From Flavobacterium sp. (GTDB lineage Bacteria > Bacteroidota > Bacteroidia > Flavobacteriales > Flavobacteriaceae), in assembly GCA_030152225.1 (NCBI GenBank), contig JASLHL010000180.1, positions 1 through 24,571 of the forward strand: DNA of 24,571 nucleotides, given 5' to 3'. Each line of letters opens with the position of its first letter. Position 1 is the first letter of the stretch. Shown here piece after piece: positions 6,591-14,231 of the stretch. The notes below the pieces were generated by a model that had not been told where the DNA came from, ran no database searches, and worked only from the letters and a program-made list of their open reading frames with translations. A program made the position numbers and the translations under genes.

Positions 6591-8024
6591 ATGAAAGAAC
6601 ATAAACAAATAAACGGAAACGATTTACTCGCCTTAGGATATCCACAAACCGAGTTGTTGGGGATTGCGTTAAAGGCAAATAAAAAGCGAACAGGGCTAAC
6701 ACGTATAGAAATGTTAGCGCACTATAAAATGGTTTTGGATAACGCAGAGGATTATGTAAACCATAAGCTATTTGGAAAATTAGCCACTGCAATTATCGAA
6801 GGGGTAGGACAGCCAAAAGAAGACGAAGTGACAATTCCGTTAAAAGAAACAGCTGTAGCGTACAGTATTTACGGTTCGGATCAGATTGAAGCAGGAGCGA
6901 TTAAACAGATGGAAGTTGCAGTGAAATTACCTGTGGCTGTTGCAGGGGCTTTAATGCCTGATGCCCATCAAGGATATGGACTGCCTATTGGTGGGGTTTT
7001 AGCTACAGAACATGCGGTGATTCCCTATGGTGTAGGTGTGGATATTGGATGTCGAATGGCGCTGTCAATCTTTGATATTAAGGGAATGGAATTCTATGGA
7101 ATGGAAGCTTTGTTGAAAGAGCAATTGGTGAAGCATACCAAATTTGGTGCGGGACATGGTTTCTTAGGGCAGTATAAAGCGCAACATGCTATCTTGGATC
7201 GAGGGGAATTTAACTTGAATCCCTTCATCAAGAATCTACAGGATAAAGCCTGGGCCCAATTGGGATCTTCAGGTGGAGGAAACCACTTTGTAGAATGGGG
7301 AATCATGGAGTTTTCGCAACGCGATGAGGTGTTGAATATTGATAAAGGAAGTTATTTGGCTTTGTTGACACATTCGGGGTCTCGCGGAATGGGAGCGATG
7401 ATTGCGGGTCGATATACGCAGATTGCCAAAGAACAGTGTAAACTGCCCTATGAGGCGAAGAATTTAGCGTATTTGGATATGAATTCAGAAGCGGGTCAAG
7501 AATATTGGGCGTTGATGAATTTAGCCGGAGATTATGCTTCTGCTTGTCACGAGGTAATTCACGATAAATTGACCAAGGCGATTGGCGCTGAGGTAGTAGC
7601 GAAGATTGAAAACCACCATAACTTTGCTTGGAAGGAAATGTACCAAGGGAAAGAAGTGATTGTGCACCGAAAAGGAGCAACTCCAGCGCGTAAAGGTGTG
7701 ATGGGAATTATCCCAGGATCGATGACTGCACCGGGATTTTTGGTCCGCGGAAAAGGAGAAGAAGAAGCGTTAAACTCTGCTTCCCATGGAGCAGGACGAC
7801 AAATGAGTCGAACACAAGCCATTAAAACCCTAAAAACAAAGGATATTCAAGCAGTTTTACAGGATCATGGGGTTGAATTAATCGGAGCAGGAAAAGATGA
7901 AGCACCGATGGCGTATAAAGATATTCACCAAGTGATGGCGGCCCAAGGGGATTTGGTTGATGTGGTAGCAATGTTTACCCCAAAAATCGTCCGAATGGCC
8001 GATGATGGGAGTAGAGAGGATTAA
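6591..8024 (+). CDS. rtcB: RtcB family RNA-splicing ligase
   Basis: This 477-residue protein carries the full RtcB signature: MPDAHQGYGLPIGG (residues 122-135), GVGVDIGCRMA with the metal-binding Asp151 and Cys154, LGSSGGGNHF with His232, THSGSRG with His261, ENHHNFAW near 340-347, and HRKGATPARKG with His359, the residue guanylylated in the family. GIIPGSM and SASHGAGR complete the site. RtcB joins 2',3'-cyclic-phosphate or 3'-phosphate RNA ends to 5'-OH ends using GTP and Mn2+. About 70 residues precede the core, a normal length for bacterial RtcB paralogues. No archease, RtcA or RtcR gene is in the window. The gene follows the SPFH gene across 195 bp of repeats and ends in a strong terminator. 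Confidence 0.95.
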   Translation: MKEHKQINGNDLLALGYPQTELLGIALKANKKRTGLTRIEMLAHYKMVLDNAEDYVNHKLFGKLATAIIEGVGQPKEDEVTIPLKETAVAYSIYGSDQIEAGAIKQMEVAVKLPVAVAGALMPDAHQGYGLPIGGVLATEHAVIPYGVGVDIGCRMALSIFDIKGMEFYGMEALLKEQLVKHTKFGAGHGFLGQYKAQHAILDRGEFNLNPFIKNLQDKAWAQLGSSGGGNHFVEWGIMEFSQRDEVLNIDKGSYLALLTHSGSRGMGAMIAGRYTQIAKEQCKLPYEAKNLAYLDMNSEAGQEYWALMNLAGDYASACHEVIHDKLTKAIGAEVVAKIENHHNFAWKEMYQGKEVIVHRKGATPARKGVMGIIPGSMTAPGFLVRGKGEEEALNSASHGAGRQMSRTQAIKTLKTKDIQAVLQDHGVELIGAGKDEAPMAYKDIHQVMAAQGDLVDVVAMFTPKIVRMADDGSRED

Positions 8025-8026
8025 TC

Positions 8027-8058
8027 AAAGAGGGTGGCCTTTTAGACCACCCTCTTTT
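8027..8058 (+). terminator. Intrinsic terminator of rtcB
   Basis: A perfect 11-bp stem (AAAGAGGGTGG at 8027-8037 with CCACCCTCTTT at 8047-8057) is followed by T residues. Confidence 0.92.
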
Positions 8059-8123
8059 GTTTTTTAAATGATTGGTTCAGCGTTATCCTATTTAAACAGG
8101 GAGCGCTTTCAATCATGTAAGTC

Positions 8124-9056
8124 TTACATTTTTTCTAAGAACTCAATGCGTTTTTCAATCGGTGGATGGGTGCTGAAGATAGCGCCAATACTCCCCATAA
8201 ATCCTTTGCTATTTTCATCCGTTCCATTGTCGATAAACAATTCTTTTACTTCATCGTTTTTCGTCTCAATCTTAGAATTTCCACTGATTTTACGCAAGGC
8301 ACTTGCTAAGGCGTGAGCGTCTTTGGTCATGCTAACTGCTCCTGCATCTGCCATATACTCTCGACTTCTCGACAGGGCAAACTTAAAAACCATGGAAAAA
8401 AAGTAAATCACTACCGTCACGACTAAAATCACGATAATAATCGCTCCTCCATTGTCTTTTCCACCTCTTCTTCGCCCTAAACCGTGAAATAATCCGCGGA
8501 GTAATAAATCGAGAATAACTCCTAGGATGCCCACAAATACGATGGTTACAATCAACAAGCGCACATCGTTATTTCGGATGTGCATCAGTTCATGTGCAAT
8601 TACACCCTCGAGTTCTTTATCGTCTAGCGTATTTATAATCCCACGGGTTAAGGTTACCGAATGGGATTTTTGATTGATGCCCGATGCAAAGGCATTCAAG
8701 GCTTCTGTTTCAATAATAAAGAGTTTAGGCATAGGCATACCTACTGACATACAAAGATTCTCAGTTAAGTTATACACTCGCATATTGTCCTTTCGTTCCA
8801 AAGGCTTGGCATGCGTTGCCCGTTGAATCATTTGATTGTGAAAGAAATAGGAAATGACAAACCAAATTCCGACAACAACAAAAACAATTGGAGTCACTTG
8901 TATAATGGGCTCCACTGATTTGTTCCAATCCCAGCCGGCAAGATAGGTGATAATAAGCACAACCCCCAATAAAATTAGTAAGGGGAAGGCAAATAACAGA
9001 AGAATAGATTTGGTGTTGTTACGCCTAATTTGCGTGTGTAATCCTACGTAAGCCAT
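8124..9056 (-). CDS. M48 family membrane metalloprotease (HtpX-like)
   Basis: This 310-residue protein has two N-terminal transmembrane segments (about residues 18-38 and 52-71) and a catalytic domain with the zinc motif HELMH (His155, Glu156, His159). Two more segments follow (about 167-190 and 204-226), and the third zinc ligand is Glu233 in SRSREYMAD. The C-terminal STHPPIEKRIEFLEKM is typical of HtpX-like enzymes. The family cleaves misfolded or damaged membrane proteins. The start codon overlaps the stop codon of the LemA gene by one base (TAATG), which points to translational coupling. The LemA-M48 pairing is widespread in bacteria. Confidence 0.95.
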   Translation of the reverse strand: MAYVGLHTQIRRNNTKSILLLFAFPLLILLGVVLIITYLAGWDWNKSVEPIIQVTPIVFVVVGIWFVISYFFHNQMIQRATHAKPLERKDNMRVYNLTENLCMSVGMPMPKLFIIETEALNAFASGINQKSHSVTLTRGIINTLDDKELEGVIAHELMHIRNNDVRLLIVTIVFVGILGVILDLLLRGLFHGLGRRRGGKDNGGAIIIVILVVTVVIYFFSMVFKFALSRSREYMADAGAVSMTKDAHALASALRKISGNSKIETKNDEVKELFIDNGTDENSKGFMGSIGAIFSTHPPIEKRIEFLEKM

Positions 9057-9616
9057 TAAAATTTAATCTCAGGAGCTACATCAAGTTGGGCTCTTTGTTC
9101 AACACCTAACTCAAAGAACGGCTGAGTTTTCATATTTTTTATTCCAGCAATGATGTTCGATGGAATTGATTCGATAGCCGTATTTAACTCTTTGGTTGCC
9201 GAATTGAAATAACGACGAACAGCAGCTAATTTATTTTCAATGTCTGAGATTTCATTTTGTAGTTGTAAGAAGTTTGTATTGGCTTTTAAATCAGGATAAG
9301 CCTCCACAGCAACACGCAATCCAGCAAGAGCAGAAGAAACTTGTTGTTCGGCCTGAATTTTTGAATTAATATCACCCGCTTGTAAAGCTGCCGTACGCGC
9401 TTGCGTTAGTTTCTCTAACGTAGTCGCTTCATGTTCCATATACCCTTTTACAGACGAAACTAGTTGAGGAATTAAGTCATGACGCTGTTTTAATTGAACG
9501 TCAATATCCGCAAAAGCATTCTCTCTGTTGTTTTTTAATGCAACTAATTTGTTGTTTGTAACGATGTACCAAAGAATAAGTAGTACAACGATTCCGATTC
9601 CAATAAAAATTCCCAT
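9056..9616 (-). CDS. lemA: LemA family protein
   Basis: This is a 186-residue protein with an N-terminal membrane anchor (residues about 2-19) and a helical LemA domain: NNRENAFADIDVQLKQRHDLIPQLV near residues 29-53, then long amphipathic helices ending in the conserved ENKLAAVRRYFNSATKELN region. LemA proteins are membrane-anchored with the helical domain on one side; their molecular role is poorly defined. I chose ATG at 9616 rather than an upstream in-frame start at 9751, because the extra 45 residues look like untranslated leader and the membrane anchor fits an initial position. It is the first gene of an operon with the overlapping M48 protease. Confidence 0.93.
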   Translation of the reverse strand: MGIFIGIGIVVLLILWYIVTNNKLVALKNNRENAFADIDVQLKQRHDLIPQLVSSVKGYMEHEATTLEKLTQARTAALQAGDINSKIQAEQQVSSALAGLRVAVEAYPDLKANTNFLQLQNEISDIENKLAAVRRYFNSATKELNTAIESIPSNIIAGIKNMKTQPFFELGVEQRAQLDVAPEIKF

Positions 9617-9776
9617 AGTTTTATTTTTTTTCGAATATACGATATTTAACTGTTTTTGAAGATACACAACGAAGAAAAGTCTTTTTTTTATGCGAATAGT
9701 GAAGGTAAAACCAGGGAGTTTTTTGGATTGTGAAGAAGGACCTTCACCCACTTTTTTTTAAAACAGAATTAATTGT

Positions 9777-9806
9777 TTGGAGAATAAAAAGAAATAAATA
9801 TCTTTA
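9777..9806 (+). promoter_or_regulatory. Promoter of the arsenic operon
   Basis: TTG at 9777-9779 is followed after 19 nt by TATCTTTA at 9799-9806, close to the Bacteroidota -33/-7 pattern TTG-N19-TAnnTTTG with one mismatch. Transcription would start inside the adjacent palindrome at 9808-9823. Confidence 0.7.
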
Positions 9807-9807
9807 C

Positions 9808-9823
9808 ATCGTAATATTACGAT
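9808..9823. promoter_or_regulatory. ArsR operator, copy 1
   Basis: ATCGTAATATTACGAT is a perfect 16-bp palindrome placed two bases after the -7 box, where a bound ArsR dimer would block transcription initiation. An identical copy follows at 10193. Assignment to ArsR is inference from position and symmetry. Confidence 0.8.
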
Positions 9824-9841
9824 ATTAAAAAGATCATTCAT

Positions 9842-10171
9842 ATGGGCGTGACCAAATCAGCATTATTTAGTGAGAAGAAAAACCGTTTATCGGCTATGTT
9901 TAAGGTATTGGGACATCCAGCTCGATTGGCCATTCTACAGTATATCATCAATCAAAAAGCTTGTATTTGCAGTGATTTGGTAGAAGAGCTAGGTTTGGCA
10001 CAAGCAACGATTTCTCAACATCTAAAAGAATTAAAAACGATTGGACTACTACAGGGAACTTTAGAAGGCAAGTCAGTATGCTATTGCATTGATGAGGTGG
10101 TTTGGCAAGCGTTTGCCAGCGAGTTTCAGCTGTTCTTTGCGCAGTCTATTGAAATTGACAAATGCTGTTAA
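9842..10171 (+). CDS. arsR: ArsR family metalloregulatory repressor
   Basis: This 109-residue winged-helix repressor has the family pattern MFKVLGHPARLAILQYI (residues 19-35), a recognition helix region LAQATISQHLKELKTIGLL (52-70) and the wing GKSVCYCID (77-84). A Cys-x-Cys pair, Cys41 and Cys43, lies in the helix (ACICSDLVEEL) where classical ArsR binds As(III). Extra Cys at 80, 82, 108 and 109 could add ligands. Inducer binding would release the operator. The gene opens the arsenic operon, immediately after its promoter and the 16-bp palindrome, so it should be autorepressed. Divergent from lemA. Confidence 0.92.
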   Translation: MGVTKSALFSEKKNRLSAMFKVLGHPARLAILQYIINQKACICSDLVEELGLAQATISQHLKELKTIGLLQGTLEGKSVCYCIDEVVWQAFASEFQLFFAQSIEIDKCC

Positions 10172-10182
10172 GGCATTTTTTT
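10160..10182 (+). terminator. Weak hairpin and T run over the arsR stop codon
   Basis: AAATGC (10160-10165) pairs with GCATTT (10173-10178), and seven T residues run through 10182. The TAA stop of arsR lies in the loop. It may partly attenuate readthrough into the downstream efflux genes. Confidence 0.45.
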
Positions 10183-10192
10183 ACTGTAACGT

Positions 10193-10208
10193 ATCGTAAT
10201 ATTACGAT
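10193..10208. promoter_or_regulatory. ArsR operator, copy 2
   Basis: This is an exact second copy of ATCGTAATATTACGAT, 22 bp upstream of the next start codon. No convincing -7 box accompanies it, so it could be an internal operator, an auxiliary site or a roadblock to elongating polymerase. Confidence 0.75.
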
Positions 10209-10229
10209 GTAATATAAAAGTTAAAAACC

Positions 10230-10676
10230 ATGAAATTAGCAGAAGTAAAACAAGTATTAGCCCAGTTGGAAAAAGTAGATTTTCAATTGGAGGACGGAAG
10301 TTTTGTACCCGAACACTTTCACGTCACCGAAGTAGGACAGGTGGATAAGAAGTACATTGATTGCGGAGGGGTAATTCGCACGGAGAAGAAGGTTAGTTTT
10401 CAGTTGTGGAATGCCAATGATGTTGAGCATCGTTTAAAAGCTGGGAAATTGTTAAACATCATCCGATTGTCTGAAAATAAATTGGGCATTGAGGATGGGG
10501 AAGTAGAAGTTGAATTTCAAGGAAAAACAACTATTGGCAAGTATAATTTATCATTTAATGGGCAGCATTTTATTTTGGTTAATACTTTGACAGCTTGTTT
10601 GGCAGAAGATGCTTGCGGCATTCAACCCGAAGATTTACCACCTGCTACTTGTGCACCGGGATCGGGATGTTGTTAA
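10230..10676 (+). CDS. DUF6428 family protein of the arsenic operon
   Basis: This is a 148-residue soluble protein. Features are an early FVPEHFHVTEVGQVDKKYIDCGG (residues about 25-47) and a Cys-rich end (TACLAEDACG, ATCAPGSGCC). The pattern matches DUF6428 proteins that commonly accompany arsenic genes in Bacteroidota. Their biochemical role is not established. The conserved His/His and the clustered Cys residues suggest metalloid or metal contact, which is inference. The gene lies 58 bp after arsR and 12 bp before the exporter gene, so it is cotranscribed with the exporter. Confidence 0.85.
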   Translation: MKLAEVKQVLAQLEKVDFQLEDGSFVPEHFHVTEVGQVDKKYIDCGGVIRTEKKVSFQLWNANDVEHRLKAGKLLNIIRLSENKLGIEDGEVEVEFQGKTTIGKYNLSFNGQHFILVNTLTACLAEDACGIQPEDLPPATCAPGSGCC

Positions 10677-10688
10677 TGGGATTCACTT

Positions 10689-11720
10689 ATGCAAACTAGA
10701 ATGAAGTTTTTAGATCGCTACTTGACCCTGTGGATTTTTCTTGCCATGGGGATCGGTGTAGCTTTGGGAAATCTCTTTCCTCAACTTCCAATTGTGTTGA
10801 ATAAATTAAGTATAGGAACGACTAATATTCCCTTGGCAATTGGATTGATTATTATGATGTATCCGCCCTTAGCAAAAGTGGATTATGCTTTGCTACCCAA
10901 GGCATTTCGAGATAAGAAGGTTTTGAGTCTTTCCTTGCTGTTAAATTGGGTTATTGGTCCTATACTCATGTTTGTGTTGGCGCTTTTATTTCTGCGGAAT
11001 CAACCCGATTTAATGGTGGGAGTCATTCTCATTGGTTTAGCGCGTTGCATTGCTATGGTCATTGTGTGGAACGATTTAGCCAAGGGAAATCGCGAATATG
11101 CTGCTTTGCTCATTGCGTTGAATAGTATTTTTCAAATCCTATTCTACAGCGTATTCGTTTGGTTTTTTATCAACGTTTTACCTCCCTATTTTGGTTTTGA
11201 AGCCTATGCTGTTTCTATTGCAATGACGGATGTCGTACAAAGTGTAGCGATTTATTTAGGCGTTCCTTTTGTAGCGGGCTTTTTGAGTCGAAAGTACTTG
11301 ACACAATACAAAGGAGAAAATTGGTATCAACGTAAATTTATTCCATTTATATCACCTTTTACCCTGTATGCCTTGTTGTTTACCATTGTATTTATGTTTA
11401 GTCTTAAAGGCGAGCAAATTGTACAACTACCTGGACAAGTTTTTCAAGTAGCCCTTCCGTTGGTGATTTATTTTGTACTGATGTTTTTTATCAGTTTCTT
11501 CATTAATAAATCGATGGGAGTGCCTTATGATCAAAATGCAGCGATTGCCTTTACTGCGACGGGAAATAATTTTGAATTGGCCATTGCGGTTGCTATTGCC
11601 GTATTTGGTATTCATTCGCCTCAAGCTTTTGTAGGCGTTATAGGTCCTTTGGTTGAGGTGCCTGTATTGATTCTATTGGTGCGTGCGAGTTTGGCGCTAA
11701 AGAAGAAATACTACGGTTAA
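10689..11720 (+). CDS. arsB: ACR3 family arsenite efflux permease
   Basis: This 343-residue polytopic membrane protein has about ten helices. Two ACR3 family signatures are visible: [16 protein letters not shown] (residues 116-131), with the conserved Cys120 required for arsenite transport in the family, and [20 protein letters not shown] near residue 290. It exports As(III), probably also Sb(III), driven by the proton gradient. ATG at 10689 is used; a second in-frame ATG at 10701 (MKFLDRY) is also possible. The protein is often called Acr3 as well as ArsB. No arsenate reductase gene follows: a long terminator stem ends the unit at once. Confidence 0.95.
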   Translation: MQTRMKFLDRYLTLWIFLAMGIGVALGNLFPQLPIVLNKLSIGTTNIPLAIGLIIMMYPPLAKVDYALLPKAFRDKKVLSLSLLLNWVIGPILMFVLALLFLRNQPDLMVGVILIGLARCIAMVIVWNDLAKGNREYAALLIALNSIFQILFYSVFVWFFINVLPPYFGFEAYAVSIAMTDVVQSVAIYLGVPFVAGFLSRKYLTQYKGENWYQRKFIPFISPFTLYALLFTIVFMFSLKGEQIVQLPGQVFQVALPLVIYFVLMFFISFFINKSMGVPYDQNAAIAFTATGNNFELAIAVAIAVFGIHSPQAFVGVIGPLVEVPVLILLVRASLALKKKYYG

Positions 11721-11752
11721 CAAAGAAGCGCATTTGTGGTGATTATGATCGC

Positions 11753-11804
11753 AAAGATTCCTTTTGATTAGTACCTATGATGCTAATCAAAAGGAATCTT
11801 TTTT
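11753..11804 (+). terminator. Long intrinsic terminator of the arsenic operon
   Basis: A perfect 19-bp stem (AAAGATTCCTTTTGATTAG at 11753-11771 with its complement at 11783-11801) encloses an 11-nt loop and ends in a T run through 11804. It abuts the stop codon of the convergent gene. Unusually long for a terminator stem. Confidence 0.92.
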
Positions 11805-11805
11805 A

Positions 11806-12522
11806 TTACGACTGTGCCCAATAAAAGGTACAACGGTCAAAATGGCCATTTTTTAAATCGTCTTTGTCAATGAGTACAGAGAAAACACCCTCATCATTGA
11901 ATTCATTTTCGCCTACTTGAAAGAGAACAACCTGATTTGAAGCCATTACTTCTTCAATTTCTTCTTTCCCTAATTGGCAATGGGTAAAAAAACCAAAGAT
12001 CTTCGAGCGCAAAGTACCGCCAAAATAATCCCAGTAGTATCCGTGTTCATCTGCATCGTCTTCCTCGTAATCTTCTTCGGGCAGGTAGTAGCGATCACTC
12101 CATTGGTCAACATCTGCATAGATGCGATCGATTAATACCCCGTAGAAAAAGTTATCTTCATGTTCAACAATGATTCGAACTAAATCTTCATTTTTTACAT
12201 CTGCATAAATCACTTGACCTTCCTCCGTCATAATATCCACAAAAAAGAGAAGTTGTCCTGTTTTCGGTAGTAATTCATAGGAGTCAAAAGGAGCAAATTG
12301 AGCGAGGTCTAATTGACCTGCAAAGCGCAATCCTTCGGGATGCTCCACTCCAGGCGGTAGATCAATAACGGGGCCTCCATAGCGAGAATGCCCTAAGGGA
12401 ATTTCAACTTCACTATGGGGGACATCGCGTTCCCTCATCCAATTTTGTCTACCCAAAGAAAGGGGATAGTATTGCTGTTTGGCCGCTTCAAAGCGGATGA
12501 TATCCATGGTTTTATTGTACAT
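11806..12522 (-). CDS. DUF1963 (YwqG-like) family protein
   Basis: This 238-residue soluble, acidic protein shows the DUF1963 layout: GHSRYGGPVIDLPPGVEHPEG (residues about 44-64), then a FAGQLDLAQFAPFD strand, LPKTGQLLFFVD and, near the end, QVGENEFNDEGVFSVLIDKDDLKNGHF. The very acidic loop EEDYEEDDADEHGYY is notable. The family has no firmly known function. Start ATG at 12522 or 12507 (MDIIRF); I give the longer one and cannot decide. It is divergent from the small membrane protein gene with only 49 bp between. Confidence 0.82.
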   Translation of the reverse strand: MYNKTMDIIRFEAAKQQYYPLSLGRQNWMRERDVPHSEVEIPLGHSRYGGPVIDLPPGVEHPEGLRFAGQLDLAQFAPFDSYELLPKTGQLLFFVDIMTEEGQVIYADVKNEDLVRIIVEHEDNFFYGVLIDRIYADVDQWSDRYYLPEEDYEEDDADEHGYYWDYFGGTLRSKIFGFFTHCQLGKEEIEEVMASNQVVLFQVGENEFNDEGVFSVLIDKDDLKNGHFDRCTFYWAQS

Positions 12523-12571
12523 TCGTTACCAATTAAAATAAAAAAATAAAGATAATAAGTTTTACTTCAAG

Positions 12572-13033
12572 ATGAATCGTCACTCGATTACAAAAACACG
12601 CTGGACTACCGCCTTTTTTCACCTTGTACTCTTTACGGGCTTGGGGTACTTGCAAGCTATCTTATCCATGGCACCCTTTAAAGATCAACCATCCAGTAAT
12701 CTATCGTATGCTTTTTATACGGATGTGTTCTGGATTGTAGCCTTGACAAGTGTGCTCTATCTCCTGCTGCGCCTTTTGCTCAATCGCGTGCAGCAACCTA
12801 AAGTAGAATTCGCCCTACACTTGCTCCTAGTAGGCCTGTTGTGGTTCTGGATCAATTGGGGTGTTTTTCAAGATCGAGAAGCGGGTTGGAGTACGTATAC
12901 AACGGTGGAGTCTTTATACAGCACGTTGAGGTGTAGTGCTTGGTTGGGGGTAGGATTAGTGATATTTGGGCTGGTAAGTTGGAGCATCAATCCTCGCATA
13001 GCAAGTAAAAAGCGAGGGAAAACACCTACGTAG
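12572..13033 (+). CDS. Small four-helix membrane protein, unknown function
   Basis: This 153-residue protein has four likely transmembrane segments (about residues 13-33, 47-70, 79-99 and 118-139). It has charged termini and a basic tail (KKRGKTPT). I do not recognise a family, and no catalytic motif is evident. Its 3' end overlaps the convergent DUF6266 gene by 8 bp, so no terminator lies between them. It is divergent from the DUF1963 gene. Confidence 0.72.
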   Translation: MNRHSITKTRWTTAFFHLVLFTGLGYLQAILSMAPFKDQPSSNLSYAFYTDVFWIVALTSVLYLLLRLLLNRVQQPKVEFALHLLLVGLLWFWINWGVFQDREAGWSTYTTVESLYSTLRCSAWLGVGLVIFGLVSWSINPRIASKKRGKTPT

Positions 13034-13688
13034 TACGCTCATGTTCTGCCACAAAGAGGTGGTATTGACTTGTGCTATTTCTTTTCTCCTCGGCAGATTC
13101 CCAAATACTCCAAAAGTGGAGCCGTTCTATTTCCCAATGAGAAGGCAGTGTAAAAAGCAGTTGCCCCTCTTGTCGTGTTCCTCCTCGTTGAAGAATGTAA
13201 AACTCATCCCATTTATCGTGATACACAAGTAGGGTGACTGAATCTTCCGGTTGACTGAGGATATTAGTCAATCGAGTGTTCCACGTAAATAAAAAGGTAT
13301 GTGGGTCATGTTGCTGAAATTGTTCCTCTGTGGCTGCGGGTAAGGTGCCTATAGCGAGTAAAATCCGATCGAGAACAAGGTAAGGTGTACCTTCCAATAT
13401 GGTGATACACTGTTTCATGAGCAGGGAAATGAGTTGCTCTTTTCCTGATAGGCGTTTGTTGTTGATTTGACGTTCGATGGAATACAAATTCACAACATCT
13501 CGAACTTTGTTTACAAAACTAGAAACCAAGCCGAATTTCTCACGCTGTAGTTGTTGAGCCGTTGAAGCTTTTCGCTTATTGAGTTGCGGATTGATACGCA
13601 ATAAGTTTCTCCCTCTCCACTGATACCCTACCATATTGCCAATTTTTCCTGAAACCCCACCTAAAATACCGTCTTTTATTTCTGCCAT
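13026..13688 (-). CDS. DUF6266 family protein
   Basis: This 220-residue protein opens with AEIKDGILGGVSGKIGNMVG (residues 2-21) followed by YQWRGRNLLRINPQ, the hallmark of DUF6266 proteins, which are common in Bacteroidota, often in several copies per genome, and have no known function. The remainder (about residues 45-215) looks like a mixed alpha/beta domain with VTLLVYHDKWDEFYILQRGG and a Trp-rich LHFWSIWESAEEKR near the C terminus. No signal peptide is visible. Start ATG at 13688. The gene ends in an 8-bp overlap with the convergent membrane protein gene. A strange purine-rich, 11-nt-phased element lies upstream of it. Confidence 0.85.
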   Translation of the reverse strand: MAEIKDGILGGVSGKIGNMVGYQWRGRNLLRINPQLNKRKASTAQQLQREKFGLVSSFVNKVRDVVNLYSIERQINNKRLSGKEQLISLLMKQCITILEGTPYLVLDRILLAIGTLPAATEEQFQQHDPHTFLFTWNTRLTNILSQPEDSVTLLVYHDKWDEFYILQRGGTRQEGQLLFTLPSHWEIERLHFWSIWESAEEKRNSTSQYHLFVAEHERTT

Positions 13689-14205
13689 TGTTGCTGTTTT
13701 TTACTTTCTAAGATAGGAAGAAGAATACCAAAAAACGTCTAGTATTCAAAGTAGGGCTGTAATTGTAACTAATTATTTTTTAGGTAACTGTATTTCCTAT
13801 TGTAGAGGAGATAAAGGAATCCAATCACCTTTTTTGGTAGTGAAGAAGAAGAGATGGCGTGTTTTTGTTTTTGATTTAGGTGAGGGTTGGTTTGGAGCTA
13901 GTTGAAACTTGGATGGAGAATGCTTCGAGTGTACTTCGACTCTGCTTCGACAAAAAGGGCGTTTTTCCAAGAATACTCGAAGGTGAGTTGGAGAAGTGTT
14001 GGAGAGGAGTAGAGGGGGCTTGGGGGGATATACGGTATAAATCTTGAAAATAACCGAATTGAAAGGAGGTACAACTTGGTTTATTAGAACGTCTATCATT
14101 TTAATGCGTTTAGTGCTATACTTTTACAAACAGATATTGAAGCTTTATATCATTACTTCAATCGATAAATGTAGGGGGAATAATCTATTTATGTAGAAGA
14201 AATAC
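13689..14205. other. Gene-free stretch upstream of the DUF6266 gene
   Basis: Over 500 bases carry no credible gene. An open frame of 100 codons on the minus strand (13797-14099) has low-complexity Pro/Ser/Lys content and lies over the phased element, so I do not accept it. The region holds that element (13880-14015) and, at its right end, the promoter of the lipoprotein gene. Confidence 0.6.
13880..14015. repeat. 11-nt-phased TTCGA / TTGGAGA repeat element
   Basis: CTTCGA occurs at 13923, 13934 and 13945, exactly 11 nt apart. An inverted TCGAAG at 13977-13982 can pair with the last copy. Further right, GTTGGAGA occurs at 13987 and 13998, again 11 nt apart. TTGG words at 13887 and 13909 are 22 nt apart. 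One strand is strongly purine-rich at 13981-14020. I do not know a named element of this kind. Confidence 0.6.
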
Positions 14206-14213
14206 TACCTTTG
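14206..14213 (+). promoter_or_regulatory. -7 promoter box of the lipoprotein gene
   Basis: TACCTTTG is an exact TAnnTTTG box. It lies 18 bp upstream of the ATG at 14232, so a TTG start at 14211 would fall inside the promoter. No clear TTG -33 element is seen. Confidence 0.65.
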
Positions 14214-14231
14214 TATGAAACCATCAATCGT

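Noticed and set aside
6108..6792. Long overlapping minus-strand open frames opposite the SPFH and rtcB genes
   Set aside because: They are antisense to well-supported genes and their low-complexity Leu/Phe/Cys text comes from the tandem repeats.
9617..9751. Longer LemA start giving 231 residues
   Set aside because: The extra 45 residues lack family features, and the membrane anchor fits an N-terminal position from 9616.
13797..14099. 100-codon minus-strand open frame
   Set aside because: Low-complexity Pro/Ser/Lys content over the 11-nt-phased element; no domain, signal or good start context.
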